Shown here: positions 25,977-34,443 of the stretch, piece by piece
How the letters are laid out: each line of letters starts with the position of its first letter
Position numbering within the stretch: the first letter of the stretch is position 1
Assembly: GCF_001693255.1 (NCBI RefSeq)
Contig: NZ_CP016474.1
Span: forward strand, 310,001 to 374,000
Length of the DNA stretch: 64,000 nt
Origin: Picosynechococcus sp. PCC 7003
Lineage (GTDB): Bacteria > Cyanobacteriota > Cyanobacteriia > Cyanobacteriales > MRBY01
Direction of reading: 5' to 3'
Translations under genes and position numbers: made by a program
Notes under the pieces: model-generated
The model's database searches: none
What the model saw: the letters and a program-made list of their open reading frames with translations, nothing else
Told to the model about the DNA's origin: nothing

Positions 25977-26706
25977 AGAAATTTTCTCCTAGGTGAAACC
26001 CACCATCAACACAAATGACTTGGCCAGTGATGAAGTCATTTTTTAAATAAAACAGTACCGTTTGGGTAATATTGCGTGGATCACCAAACCGTCCCAGGGG
26101 GGTTTTCGCAATTACGGCTTGCACCCGCTCATCGCCCTCAGCATTGACTGGTGGCAAAATGGGGCCTGGGGCGATCGCATTGACACGAACATTGGGGGCA
26201 AGCTCAAATGCTAGCATCTTCGTGAAACTATGGAGCATCTTTTTGCTGAGGTGATAGGGCACATGCTCATGGTCGTAGCCGTAGATGCGGGTATCGAGGA
26301 AATTAATCACATTGCCGTGGCTGGATTCTTTAGAAAAGAACGCTTTCGTCAACAGAAAAGGGTGGAGGGCATGAACCTGAATGTTGTCCCAGAGATTTTC
26401 TGGACTTAGGGCAAACAGACTTTCTTTATTAAACATCGAAGCATTATTGATCAAGATGTCTAGTTGAGGTGTTTTCGTTTTCACTGTCTCGATCATCGCT
26501 TCCACACTGTCCCGTTGGAGCAGATCCGCCGCTACGGCATCGACGGTTATGGGAAAGGCAGAAAGTTCTTCGGCCAGTTGTTCTACCTCGGCCTGGGAAG
26601 AGCGGTAATGGAGGATGAGATTGATTCCTTCCTGGGCGAGGGTCCGGGCGATCGCCGCACCGATGCGTTTTGCCCCCCCTGTGATTAAAGCGGTTTGTTG
26701 ACTCAT
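25969..26706 (-). CDS. folM: Short-chain dehydrogenase, FolM/pteridine-reductase-like
   Basis: A 245-aa Rossmann-fold reductase. The cofactor motif TGGAKRIGAAIA has the Arg-containing form typical of pteridine reductases and FolM. INNAS is the NNAG equivalent, YHLSK carries the catalytic Tyr and Lys, and the C-terminal VDGGFH is standard. Its place directly before folB and folK supports reduction of dihydro- or biopterins rather than fatty-acid work. The ATG at 26706 (MSQQTALITGG) is chosen; an upstream in-frame start at 26790 would add a long unlikely leader. Confidence 0.85.
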   Translation of the reverse strand: MSQQTALITGGAKRIGAAIARTLAQEGINLILHYRSSQAEVEQLAEELSAFPITVDAVAADLLQRDSVEAMIETVKTKTPQLDILINNASMFNKESLFALSPENLWDNIQVHALHPFLLTKAFFSKESSHGNVINFLDTRIYGYDHEHVPYHLSKKMLHSFTKMLAFELAPNVRVNAIAPGPILPPVNAEGDERVQAVIAKTPLGRFGDPRNITQTVLFYLKNDFITGQVICVDGGFHLGENFYV

Positions 26707-26909
26707 GGTTCCCGTTCGGCAATTAAAACCCATAGAAGTTAACCTATTCTTTCCGGAGAAAGCAACCATCACCCTCATGACGCATGCCAATCAATAAATT
26801 CCCCCCCAGCGCCCGGAGATGTAACAGATGTACAGAGAACCTTTAAGGCAGGGAAACGGGAATGATAAAATTTGGAATACTTTTTTAGTGAAAGAGAGAG
26901 AAGGTCAAC

Positions 26910-28013
26910 GTGGTTCAAGTACCGATCAAGCCCACCCCGCAAACCCCCGCCCCCACCACTGCAATTCCCAATGGCCCAGCCCTCGAAGCTTGGTTAAATG
27001 ACTGGGCGCAGCGGATTATTAATGGCGATCGCCTTACCCGTACCGAAGCCCTCCGCCTCACCGAAATCACTGGCCCAGAAAATATCCTCAAACTCTGTGC
27101 CGCTGCAGATCTGATCCGGCACGAATGCTGTGGCAATACCGTTGACCTCTGCAGCATTGTGAACGTGAAATCCGGGAGTTGCTCCGAAAACTGTAGTTTC
27201 TGTTCCCAGTCCGCTCACCATCCCGGTACGGATTCCCCCGTTTATGGCCTCAAAACCGCCGAAGAAATTATTGAACAGGCCAAAGCCGCCGAAGCCGCTG
27301 GGGCAAAACGTTTTTGTCTCGTCAGTCAAGGTCGGGGCATTAAATACAACAGCCCCAAAGATAATGAATTTGAGCAAATTTTAGAAACGGTACGCCGCAT
27401 CCAAGCAGAGACAGCGATTAAACCCTGCTGTGCCCTCGGTGAAGTCACCCCAGAACAAGCCCAACAGCTCCGGGAGGCCGGCGTTACTCGCTACAACCAC
27501 AACCTGGAAGCTTCGGAAAATTTCTTCCCCGATATCGTCACCACCCACAGTTGGCAAGACCGGGTCGAAACCATTAAAAACCTCAAAGCAGCAGGCATTC
27601 AAGCTTGCAGTGGCGGCATCATGGGCCTCGGCGAAAGTTGGGCAGACCGGGTTGATTTGGCGATCGCCCTGCGGGATCTCGAAGTCGAATCTGTTCCTTT
27701 GAATCTTCTCAATCCCCGTCAAGGAACGCCCCTGGGAGATAATGGCCGCCTTGATGTCTACGAAGCCCTCAAATGTATGGCGATCTTCCGGTTTATCTTG
27801 CCTGAACAAATTATTCGCTATGCTGGCGGTCGAGAAGCGGTGATGGGTGAACTCCAACACCTCGGTCTGAAAGCAGGCATCAATGCGATGCTCATCGGCC
27901 ACTACCTCACTACCATGGGTCAACCCCCCGAACAAGACCAAGCGATGCTCGAATCCCTCGGTTTACAAGGGGGTGAAGCACCGATCCCTGGCCAATATTC
28001 CGCCGCCCAATAA
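26910..28013 (+). CDS. bioB: Biotin synthase
   Basis: A 367-aa radical-SAM enzyme that inserts sulphur into dethiobiotin. The 4Fe-4S motif is CSENCSFC (C91, C95, C98). Further family blocks are YNHNLEASENFFPDIVTTHSW and CSGGIMGLGESWADRVDLA, and the auxiliary-cluster Arg region FIL is intact. The GTG at 26910 gives an N-terminal extension of about 25 residues rich in Pro/Thr relative to the minimal enzyme. The next gene, bioY, starts 3 bp after the stop, forming a biotin synthesis-uptake operon. Confidence 0.97.
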   Translation: MVQVPIKPTPQTPAPTTAIPNGPALEAWLNDWAQRIINGDRLTRTEALRLTEITGPENILKLCAAADLIRHECCGNTVDLCSIVNVKSGSCSENCSFCSQSAHHPGTDSPVYGLKTAEEIIEQAKAAEAAGAKRFCLVSQGRGIKYNSPKDNEFEQILETVRRIQAETAIKPCCALGEVTPEQAQQLREAGVTRYNHNLEASENFFPDIVTTHSWQDRVETIKNLKAAGIQACSGGIMGLGESWADRVDLAIALRDLEVESVPLNLLNPRQGTPLGDNGRLDVYEALKCMAIFRFILPEQIIRYAGGREAVMGELQHLGLKAGINAMLIGHYLTTMGQPPEQDQAMLESLGLQGGEAPIPGQYSAAQ

Positions 28014-28016
28014 CCC

Positions 28017-28658
28017 TTGAAAGCGAAAGCCATCCCCAGATCCTTGTCCCCAAAGCAAACCGCCACTACTGGCCCGAACTGGTTTAACCAACTCCTGTGG
28101 GCATTGATCGGTGTATCCCTGACCATTGGGGGCACCTTCATCGAGGCCCATCGGCTCAATCTCCCGTGGGACTGGTCAGTGGCGGGACTGCAAACCCAAT
28201 CTTTGGGGATTTACTGTCAAGTGGCGGCGGTTCTCCTCACGGGCTGTTTGGGGGGTAAAAATGCGGGCATTATCGCCCAGATCGCCTATATTCTGATCGG
28301 GTTGTTTTGGTTGCCGGTGTTCTCCCAAGGGGGGAAATTAGGATATCTGACAGAACCCACCTTTGGTTATATCCTCGGCTTCATCCCAGCGGCGGGCATT
28401 TGTGGTTGGCTTGCCTTTCGGTATGTGCTGAGTTTAGAAGCCCTCGCCCTCAGTGCTTTTTGCGGCCTCATCGCTCTCCATAGTTGCGGCATTCTTTATC
28501 TAGTGGGGTTGACCCTCTTAGAAAAATTACAGGCGACGGAACTGAGTTTGCTCCAGGCGATCGCCCTCTATACTGTGACTCCCTTTCCAAGTCAGTTAAT
28601 GCTAGTCTGTGGTGTGGCTGTGTTGGCCTATGGGGTACGACGGATTTTGTTCTATTAG
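28017..28658 (+). CDS. bioY: Biotin transporter BioY
   Basis: A 213-aa membrane protein with about six helices, the S-component of ECF-type biotin uptake. GGTFIEAHRLNLPW and CLGGKNAGIIAQIAYILIGLFWLPVFSQGG, with GYILGFIPAA after it, are typical of BioY. The TTG at 28017, 3 bp after the bioB stop, is the only start that includes the N-terminal segment. No ECF ATPases are adjacent, so it uses a shared module or works alone. Confidence 0.93.
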   Translation: MKAKAIPRSLSPKQTATTGPNWFNQLLWALIGVSLTIGGTFIEAHRLNLPWDWSVAGLQTQSLGIYCQVAAVLLTGCLGGKNAGIIAQIAYILIGLFWLPVFSQGGKLGYLTEPTFGYILGFIPAAGICGWLAFRYVLSLEALALSAFCGLIALHSCGILYLVGLTLLEKLQATELSLLQAIALYTVTPFPSQLMLVCGVAVLAYGVRRILFY

Positions 28659-28717
28659 GCCAAAGGCCAAAGCATTGGGCTTGATATTTTTTCTCTTTAG
28701 CGAAACGGAAAATCTCC

Positions 28718-29224
28718 ATGGATCTGCGCCAAGATTTACTTAAAAATCGCTGGTTTTGGCTTGTTGCCTTCCTCGGATTAGTCCTTGATCAACTCACAAA
28801 AACCATTGTGCTCCAGACCTTGCCGGAGGTTGGTGATACCTTTGCCCTCTGGCCGAATGTCTTCCATTTCACCTATGTGCAAAACACTGGGGCCGCCTTC
28901 AGTATCTTTACCGATGGGGTACATTGGCTCCGGTGGTTGTCCTTGGGGGTCAGTGTCGGTTTGATGGCCTTGGCTTGGTTTGGCGATCGCCAAACCCTCT
29001 GGGAACAAGGCGGCTATGGATTTATCCTTGCGGGGGCGATGGGCAATGGCGTAGACCGCTTTTTATTTGGCTATGTGGTCGATTTTCTCGACTTTCGCCT
29101 GATTAATTTTCCTGTATTTAACATTGCCGATGTCTGTATCAACATTGGCATCGCCTGTTTATTGCTTAATTTATGGTTTTCTTACCGCCTCGCCCAAGCA
29201 GAATCCCCCCCTCACTCTAAATAA
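28718..29224 (+). CDS. lspA: Lipoprotein signal peptidase (signal peptidase II)
   Basis: A 168-aa inner-membrane aspartic protease with four helices that cleaves signal peptides from prolipoproteins. The catalytic Asp pair lies in FGYVVDFLDF (D122) and FPVFNIADVC (D138); QNTGAAFS and GNGVDR are the other conserved blocks. It follows bioY by 59 bp and may be cotranscribed. Substrates plausibly include the lipoproteins at 29881 and 54696. Confidence 0.97.
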   Translation: MDLRQDLLKNRWFWLVAFLGLVLDQLTKTIVLQTLPEVGDTFALWPNVFHFTYVQNTGAAFSIFTDGVHWLRWLSLGVSVGLMALAWFGDRQTLWEQGGYGFILAGAMGNGVDRFLFGYVVDFLDFRLINFPVFNIADVCINIGIACLLLNLWFSYRLAQAESPPHSK

Positions 29225-29271
29225 TCTGGCTGGAGGGCTAGCTGAGGGCCATTATGAATTTCCAAAAAATG

Positions 29272-29658
29272 TCAAGAATAAATATATTCGCTGCCATTGT
29301 GCTCATTTTGCCGCGAGAGCAACTGCTCCTCTAATTGGGCAATGCGCTTGTAGGCCACTGTCAACTGGGCTGTCAGTCGCTTGATCTGCAATTCCGGGCT
29401 CATTTGCTTTTCGTCCATGGGATGCCCCTCTAAGCCAAGGGTTTCATCAAATAAAACATCTTTATGGTGAAAGGATTCTCCGCCGACCCGAAAATCTAAG
29501 CCAAAGGCCGCTGGATCAATTTTGGGAACCATCGCCATCAAATCTGTTTCTGACAAGGATTGTCCCGTTGGGCCTAGCCCCTGCTGCATTTGTTCGACGG
29601 TTTGATACAACAGATCAAGCTGATGTTTCAACTCGTTGATATAGCCTTGAACACTCAT
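29272..29658 (-). CDS. Conserved hypothetical protein with C-terminal coiled coil
   Basis: A 128-aa protein not recognised. The N-terminal helix (YINELKHQLDLLYQTVEQMQQG) and the C-terminal heptad helix (QIKRLTAQLTVAYKRIAQLEEQLLSRQ) flank an acidic central loop. The ATG at 29658 fits. Convergent with lspA with a 47-bp gap. A structural or adaptor role is the most that can be said. Confidence 0.65.
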   Translation of the reverse strand: MSVQGYINELKHQLDLLYQTVEQMQQGLGPTGQSLSETDLMAMVPKIDPAAFGLDFRVGGESFHHKDVLFDETLGLEGHPMDEKQMSPELQIKRLTAQLTVAYKRIAQLEEQLLSRQNEHNGSEYIYS

Positions 29659-29745
29659 ATTTTGTCAGCCTAAAGTCGGGTCTTTGTCCCATGCTAGTAC
29701 CAACCCCAAGGCTGTGAATATTTATCCTGATATATTTAAGATTCT

Positions 29746-29767
29746 CTTAGAAAACCTTAAGAAAACC
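29746..29767. promoter_or_regulatory. Tandem 11-bp direct repeat upstream of the binding-protein gene
   Basis: CTTAGAAAACC is followed immediately by CTTAAGAAAACC. Adjacent direct repeats of about one helical turn, 114 bp before an ATG, could be a response-regulator (PhoB-like) site, but the half-site does not clearly match a known consensus. Confidence 0.3.
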
Positions 29768-29880
29768 TTGCGTCTCTAAGGATCAAGTTGCAATTGTCCT
29801 GGACAAGGTTGAAGTTGATTAAAGGCTAAATTTGCTATTTTTTGAAAAGATATTTCCCAGGGGAAACGACATTTAGATTT

Positions 29881-31014
29881 ATGCCCAATCGCCGCCATTT
29901 TTTGACTATTTCCGCACTCTATGCCCTTGCTGGGTGTTTGGGAGGGTGTCAACGAACCTCGGAGACAACTTTACAAATCAACACATTACGGGGGTCAATT
30001 TCGCCACAACTGTTGACATTGTTTCGGCAAAACCAAGGGCAAACGGTCACCTTAGATCTCAAACCCCTAGAGCAGCTCCAGGAATTATTTGAGGTGTTGC
30101 AGGATGCGGCGATGAAGATGCCGGAGACTTCTGAAAATTTTTTCAATCGCTCGGCAACAGTACCGGATCTGTTGACCCTAGGCCATGGCTGGTATCGACA
30201 GGCGATCGCCTTGGGATTTATTCAACCGTTATCTCTAGAAGAACTAACGCGTTGGGAAGAGTTGGGGGAACCTTGGCAACGATTTTTGCGCCGCAATATC
30301 CAAGGAGAGATCGACCCCCAAGGACAACTGTGGGGACAGCCCTACCGCTGGGGCACAACGATGTTGGTCTACCGCAAAGATAAGTTGAAAAAATTGGGGT
30401 GGACACCAACGGATTGGGCGGATCTGTGGCGGCCCGAATTACAGGGAAAAATTTCTCTGCTAAACCAATCGCGGGAAGTGTTGGGGCTTTTACTCAAAAA
30501 ACAGGGCAAATCCTACAACGAAACAAATCCAGCGGCGATCGCCGATTTGGAGAGCGATTTCCAAGCCCTCCACCGCCAGGTTAAATTCTATAGTTCTACC
30601 CACTACCTCCAGCCCCTTGAGATGGGGGATACTTGGGTTGCCCAGGGGTGGTCCCAGGATATTTTGCCCCTCCTGCAACGATACCGCAATTTAGGGGCGG
30701 TGATTCCCGCCAGTGGCACGGCCCTCTGGTGTGATCTGTGGGTACAGCCCCAGCGCAGTCAAACCTCTTTTGAGACCCTAAAAACTTGGTTAGAGTTTTG
30801 TTGGGAACCGGCGGCGATTCAACAGATTTCCCGTAGTAGTCACGGTGCCTCCCCACTGATTTATACTGCGACCAATTTAGAGCCTGCCATCACTGATAAT
30901 CCGTTAATTTATCTCGATCAAAACACTTTCGATGCCAGTGAAATCATTGAGGTGTTAGACCCGGACACGACGGCTGAATATCAAAAGGTTTGGCAGAGGG
31001 TACGCCAGGGCTAG
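29881..31014 (+). CDS. Solitary extracellular solute-binding lipoprotein (PotD/polyamine-type)
   Basis: A 377-aa exported binding protein. A twin-Arg-like NRRHFL and hydrophobic stretch lead to the lipobox LAGC, so it should be lipid-anchored and processed by LspA. Mature regions (INTLRGSISPQLLTLFRQ, DLLTLGHGWYRQAIALG, PYRWGTTMLVYRKDKL, YQKVWQRV) match cluster D periplasmic proteins for polyamines/iron. No permease or ATPase lies nearby, so it is an orphan; ligand unknown. The ATG at 29881 is preferred over a TTG at 29842. Confidence 0.82.
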   Translation: MPNRRHFLTISALYALAGCLGGCQRTSETTLQINTLRGSISPQLLTLFRQNQGQTVTLDLKPLEQLQELFEVLQDAAMKMPETSENFFNRSATVPDLLTLGHGWYRQAIALGFIQPLSLEELTRWEELGEPWQRFLRRNIQGEIDPQGQLWGQPYRWGTTMLVYRKDKLKKLGWTPTDWADLWRPELQGKISLLNQSREVLGLLLKKQGKSYNETNPAAIADLESDFQALHRQVKFYSSTHYLQPLEMGDTWVAQGWSQDILPLLQRYRNLGAVIPASGTALWCDLWVQPQRSQTSFETLKTWLEFCWEPAAIQQISRSSHGASPLIYTATNLEPAITDNPLIYLDQNTFDASEIIEVLDPDTTAEYQKVWQRVRQG

Positions 31015-31087
31015 GCCGGAAAAATTTTGATTTTGCCCACCGCTGTTCTGGATAATGCGGAGGAAGATCATCGATTTAGGAGTTCCC

Positions 31088-32233
31088 ATGACCCACGACA
31101 CCATTGGGGTGGCGATCGCCGGCACCGGTTTTGGCCAAAAAATTCATATTCCCGGCCTCCAACACCACCACCGTACCGAAGTGGTCTCGGTTTACCATCG
31201 CGATCCTGACAAGGCCCAGGCGATCGCTGCCGCCCATCAAATTCCAGAGAGTGCCAGCGATTTTACTGCTCTCCTGGATAATCCTGCCGTTGCCGCCGTG
31301 GCCATTTCGACGCCACCTTTTTTGCATTATGAAATGGCCAAACAAGCTCTCCTGGCGGGGAAACACGTCCTCCTAGAAAAACCCATGACCCTCAACGCGG
31401 CTGAGGTGCGGCAGCTTTACCATCTAGCAGCCCAAAAGAATCTAGTTGTGACCCCGGACTTTGAATTTCGTTTCGTTCCCGCTTGGCAATGTCTCGCGGA
31501 ATATCTGGAACGGGGTTTTGTCGGTGAAAAACGCCTAATTACGATCAACTGGCTAGTGACCAGTCGGGCTAACCCAGATCGACCTTGGAATTGGTATGCC
31601 CGTAAGGATCAAGGGGGTGGCGCTTTGGGGGCCGTGGGTTCCCATGCTTTTGATTATGTCTATTGGTTGTTTGGCCCGGTGAAGCGTCTATCCGGTCACC
31701 TCAGTTGCGCCATCAAAGAGCGACCCGACCCCCGCGATGGCGATCGCCTTAAACCCGTAGATGCCGATGACACCTGCTTGATCATGTTAGAACTGGCCGA
31801 TGGGACGCCGTGCCAAATGAATATTACCTCCGTCAGTCACCACGGTCGGGGTCACTGGCTCGAAGTCTATGGCGATCGCGGTTCCCTGGTTTTGGGGAGC
31901 AGTAACCTCAAGGATTATGTCCATGGTTTTACCCTCCAGGCGGGCCAAGCGGGCGAAGACCTGCAATCTGTGACGATTCCAGAGCGCCTCGAATTTCCCC
32001 AAACCTTTGCTGATGGCCGCCTCGCGCCCTTTATCCGGGTCGTCGATCATTGGGTCAAAGCCATTGAACGCTGCCAACAAAATCAAAGTCTTGCAGAAGA
32101 TCCAGCGGCGATCGCCCCAACACTCCGGGAAGGGGTTTACTCTCAATTGCTTATGGATTTAACCCACCAGGCCCATAACCAAGGCCGTTGGCTAACAGTG
32201 CCGGATCTTGATACCTATCTCGATCTAGGCTGA
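31088..32233 (+). CDS. Gfo/Idh/MocA family oxidoreductase
   Basis: A 381-aa NAD(P)-dependent dehydrogenase. The N-terminal Rossmann motif is VAIAGTGFGQKIH; the EKP motif (HVLLEKPMTLN, about residue 95) supplies the catalytic Lys. GGGALGAVGSHAFDYVYWLFG gives the substrate-binding Asp/His region. Substrates in this family are sugars or related polyols. The ATG at 31088 has a good TAGGAG site 7 nt upstream. Its 3' end overlaps the convergent gene at 32215 by 19 bp. Confidence 0.88.
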   Translation: MTHDTIGVAIAGTGFGQKIHIPGLQHHHRTEVVSVYHRDPDKAQAIAAAHQIPESASDFTALLDNPAVAAVAISTPPFLHYEMAKQALLAGKHVLLEKPMTLNAAEVRQLYHLAAQKNLVVTPDFEFRFVPAWQCLAEYLERGFVGEKRLITINWLVTSRANPDRPWNWYARKDQGGGALGAVGSHAFDYVYWLFGPVKRLSGHLSCAIKERPDPRDGDRLKPVDADDTCLIMLELADGTPCQMNITSVSHHGRGHWLEVYGDRGSLVLGSSNLKDYVHGFTLQAGQAGEDLQSVTIPERLEFPQTFADGRLAPFIRVVDHWVKAIERCQQNQSLAEDPAAIAPTLREGVYSQLLMDLTHQAHNQGRWLTVPDLDTYLDLG

Positions 32234-32928
32234 CGCGGTTGGGATGTGTTGCGTCGTCCCTGGGGATTTTGGGCGGCTGCCTGGGGCGTTAAACCATTGT
32301 GCGGCGATGGTGGCGGCTGGAGTTGCCGCCGCCCGTTTTGGACAATCTCCAGTTGCTCCCGGAGGTTCACCTCAAGGCCACCAAGGAGATTGTGGGCATA
32401 TTGATCCGCATCTTGTTGGATGGTCTGGGCTTCGGCGATCGCCTGGTTTTTCATTTGCTGCACCTCCTGGGACACCTGCTGCCGAAAAGCTTCTAAATCG
32501 GCGAGGGTATTTTGGCGGAGAGCTTGGCATTCTTGCTCTGTGGTGTAGCGCAATTGGGCGGCCTGTTGCTCTGCCTGCCGGGTTAGGGCCATCTCATCTA
32601 GGTATTGGGCGGCCTGCTGTTTGGCGCTGGTGACAATGCGATCTGCGTCGGCTTCGGCCTGTTCGACGAGGTGTTGCTGATACTGGAGCACTTCGACGGC
32701 CCGCTCAATAATCTCAGGGATACTCGCGCGCACCACATCGAGCTGGTCTAAAACATCGTTGTCTTTAACGAGGGTTAGTCCTGTGAGGGGAATTTGAAAT
32801 CCTTCGAAAATGACTTCTTCTAAATGGGTGAGCTGTTCCTGCACATTTAAATCTACCCCTCGATAAAGGGTTGGGGAGTTGACATTGTTGTCGGCGGGCT
32901 TATCTGGGGAGGATGAACTTTGTACCAT
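32215..32928 (-). CDS. DivIVA-like coiled-coil protein
   Basis: A 237-aa protein. Residues about 20-60 form a domain with a short conserved head ([29 protein letters not shown]). Residues 70-190 are a long charged coiled coil. The C-terminal 45 residues are Pro/Gln/Arg-rich and disordered. The layout is that of DivIVA/Cdv3-type cell-division or septum-placement proteins of cyanobacteria. The start at 32928 lies inside the upstream coaD gene, overlapping it by 76 bp. Both ends thus overlap neighbours. Confidence 0.7.
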   Translation of the reverse strand: MVQSSSSPDKPADNNVNSPTLYRGVDLNVQEQLTHLEEVIFEGFQIPLTGLTLVKDNDVLDQLDVVRASIPEIIERAVEVLQYQQHLVEQAEADADRIVTSAKQQAAQYLDEMALTRQAEQQAAQLRYTTEQECQALRQNTLADLEAFRQQVSQEVQQMKNQAIAEAQTIQQDADQYAHNLLGGLEVNLREQLEIVQNGRRQLQPPPSPHNGLTPQAAAQNPQGRRNTSQPRQPRSR

Positions 32929-33389
32929 TGATAAAGATCTTCAGCGACATTGTCAGGAACGAGGTGATCAACGGAACCACCAAATTTAGCAATTTCTTTG
33001 ACGACGCTGCTGCTGAGAAAACTATATTCGTTGGAGGTCGCCAGGAATACTGTCTCGATATTATCCCAAAGCGTCTTATTTGTATGCGCCATCTGTAGCT
33101 CCTTCTCGAAGTCGGACAGCACCCGTAGTCCCCGGAGTAATACACCAGCATTACGTTGTCGGGCGTAGTCAGTGGTTAAACCGGTGAAACTCGCCACTTC
33201 CACATTGGGTAAATGTTGGGTACAGCGGCTAATTTGGGCCACGCGCTTTTCGAGGCTAAAAATCGGCGATTTACTGGGATTGCACAGCACCGCCACGATT
33301 ACTTTTTCAAAAAGGCGATCGCCCCGTTCAATAATATCGAGATGACCCAGGGTAATCGGATCAAAGCTTCCAGGATAAATAGCAATCAC
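32853..33389 (-). CDS. coaD: Phosphopantetheine adenylyltransferase
   Basis: About 178 aa. A hexameric nucleotidyltransferase in CoA synthesis, converting phosphopantetheine and ATP to dephospho-CoA. The ATP motif HLGH-type block is [19 protein letters not shown], and the second is [18 protein letters not shown] (ISSS/T type). A GTG start at 33389 gives the usual N-terminus; an in-frame start at 33404 is less likely. The C-terminal ~20 residues (after WYKVHPPQ) extend past the family core and overlap the start of the DivIVA-like gene. Confidence 0.95.
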   Translation of the reverse strand: MIAIYPGSFDPITLGHLDIIERGDRLFEKVIVAVLCNPSKSPIFSLEKRVAQISRCTQHLPNVEVASFTGLTTDYARQRNAGVLLRGLRVLSDFEKELQMAHTNKTLWDNIETVFLATSNEYSFLSSSVVKEIAKFGGSVDHLVPDNVAEDLYQWYKVHPPQISPPTTMSTPQPFIEG

Positions 33390-33480
33390 AAAATACAGCA
33401 CCACACAGAAGAGATCGGCTTTATTGTGACATATTGTTTCCCCAAGCCCCTAGGCAAACCCAGGGACATCAGCCCCTACA

Positions 33481-34269
33481 ATGGAAAATGATTTTAGCAA
33501 TGATTTTAACCAGCTTATGAGCGAGCACCACCCGGAAAAAAAATACGAAGGTAAGGCGAAAATTCTCTACAGTACCGCCGATCCTGATGTTCTCCTCACC
33601 TATTTCAAAGATGACGCCACCGCCTTCAATGCCCAGAAAAAAGGCACTATCCAGGGCAAAGGAGAAATGAATTGCACCATTGCTGCCGCCCTCCTCCAAT
33701 GGCTGGGAACCCAGGGAATCCCAACTCACTTTATCGAACAAACCAAAGCCGATGAAATGCTCGTAAAAGCAGTCAAGATTCTGCCCGTAGAAGTGGTGGT
33801 GCGAAATATCGCAGCGGGTAGTCTTTGTAAACAAACAGGTTTAGCCCAGGGCACGGTGCTTCCCCAGCCCCTTGTGGAGTTTTATCTCAAGGATGATGCC
33901 CTTGGGGATCCCCTCCTGACCCGCGATCGCCTCATGCTGCTCAAGATCGTAACCACCGAGCAATTGGCCCAACTCCAGGACTATGCCCTCCGGATCAATG
34001 GTCTAATGCAAGGCTTTTTTGAGCGCTGTCAGATTACCCTGGTGGATTTTAAAATCGAGTTTGGCACCGACAAAACAGGCACAATTCTTTTGGCCGACGA
34101 AATTAGCCCCGACACCTGCCGTCTGTGGGATCAAACCGAAACAGACCCCAACCTGCGGGTAATGGATAAAGACCGCTTCCGTCAAGACCTCGGTAACATC
34201 GAAAACGCTTATCAAACTGTCCAGGCCAGGGTCTTGGCCCAGGTGCAGCAATTGCAATCCCTCACCTAA
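33481..34269 (+). CDS. purC: SAICAR synthase (phosphoribosylaminoimidazole-succinocarboxamide synthase)
   Basis: A 262-aa purine biosynthetic ATP-grasp-like enzyme. The YEGKAKILYSTADPDVLLTYFKDDATAFNAQK block is the conserved N-terminal ATP-site lobe, VEVVVRNIAAGSLCKQTG lies centrally, and LADEISPDTCRLWDQ is the C-terminal signature. There is an N-terminal extension of about 20 residues, as in related cyanobacteria. It diverges from coaD. Confidence 0.97.
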   Translation: MENDFSNDFNQLMSEHHPEKKYEGKAKILYSTADPDVLLTYFKDDATAFNAQKKGTIQGKGEMNCTIAAALLQWLGTQGIPTHFIEQTKADEMLVKAVKILPVEVVVRNIAAGSLCKQTGLAQGTVLPQPLVEFYLKDDALGDPLLTRDRLMLLKIVTTEQLAQLQDYALRINGLMQGFFERCQITLVDFKIEFGTDKTGTILLADEISPDTCRLWDQTETDPNLRVMDKDRFRQDLGNIENAYQTVQARVLAQVQQLQSLT

Positions 34270-34443
34270 ATTTCCCTTGCCCAAGGCTAAATTACGAGGC
34301 CCAGATGTGGAAACATAAGCAACGCTTCCCCGTCTTCGACTCTGGTACAATCCAGCAGAGTAAATTACTCATGTTGGCCAATTTACAGAAAAAGCACTTA
34401 TAAATAGAGTGCTGATAACTTTCGTTTGATCTGGTGTTTGGAC

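Noticed and set aside
26706-26790. Long N-terminal extension of the folM-like gene
   Set aside because: The extension is low in conserved residues and the ATG at 26706 gives the canonical SDR start just before the cofactor motif.
27381-27941. A 186-aa open frame antisense to bioB
   Set aside because: bioB is unambiguous with its radical-SAM motif, and the antisense product has no recognisable features.
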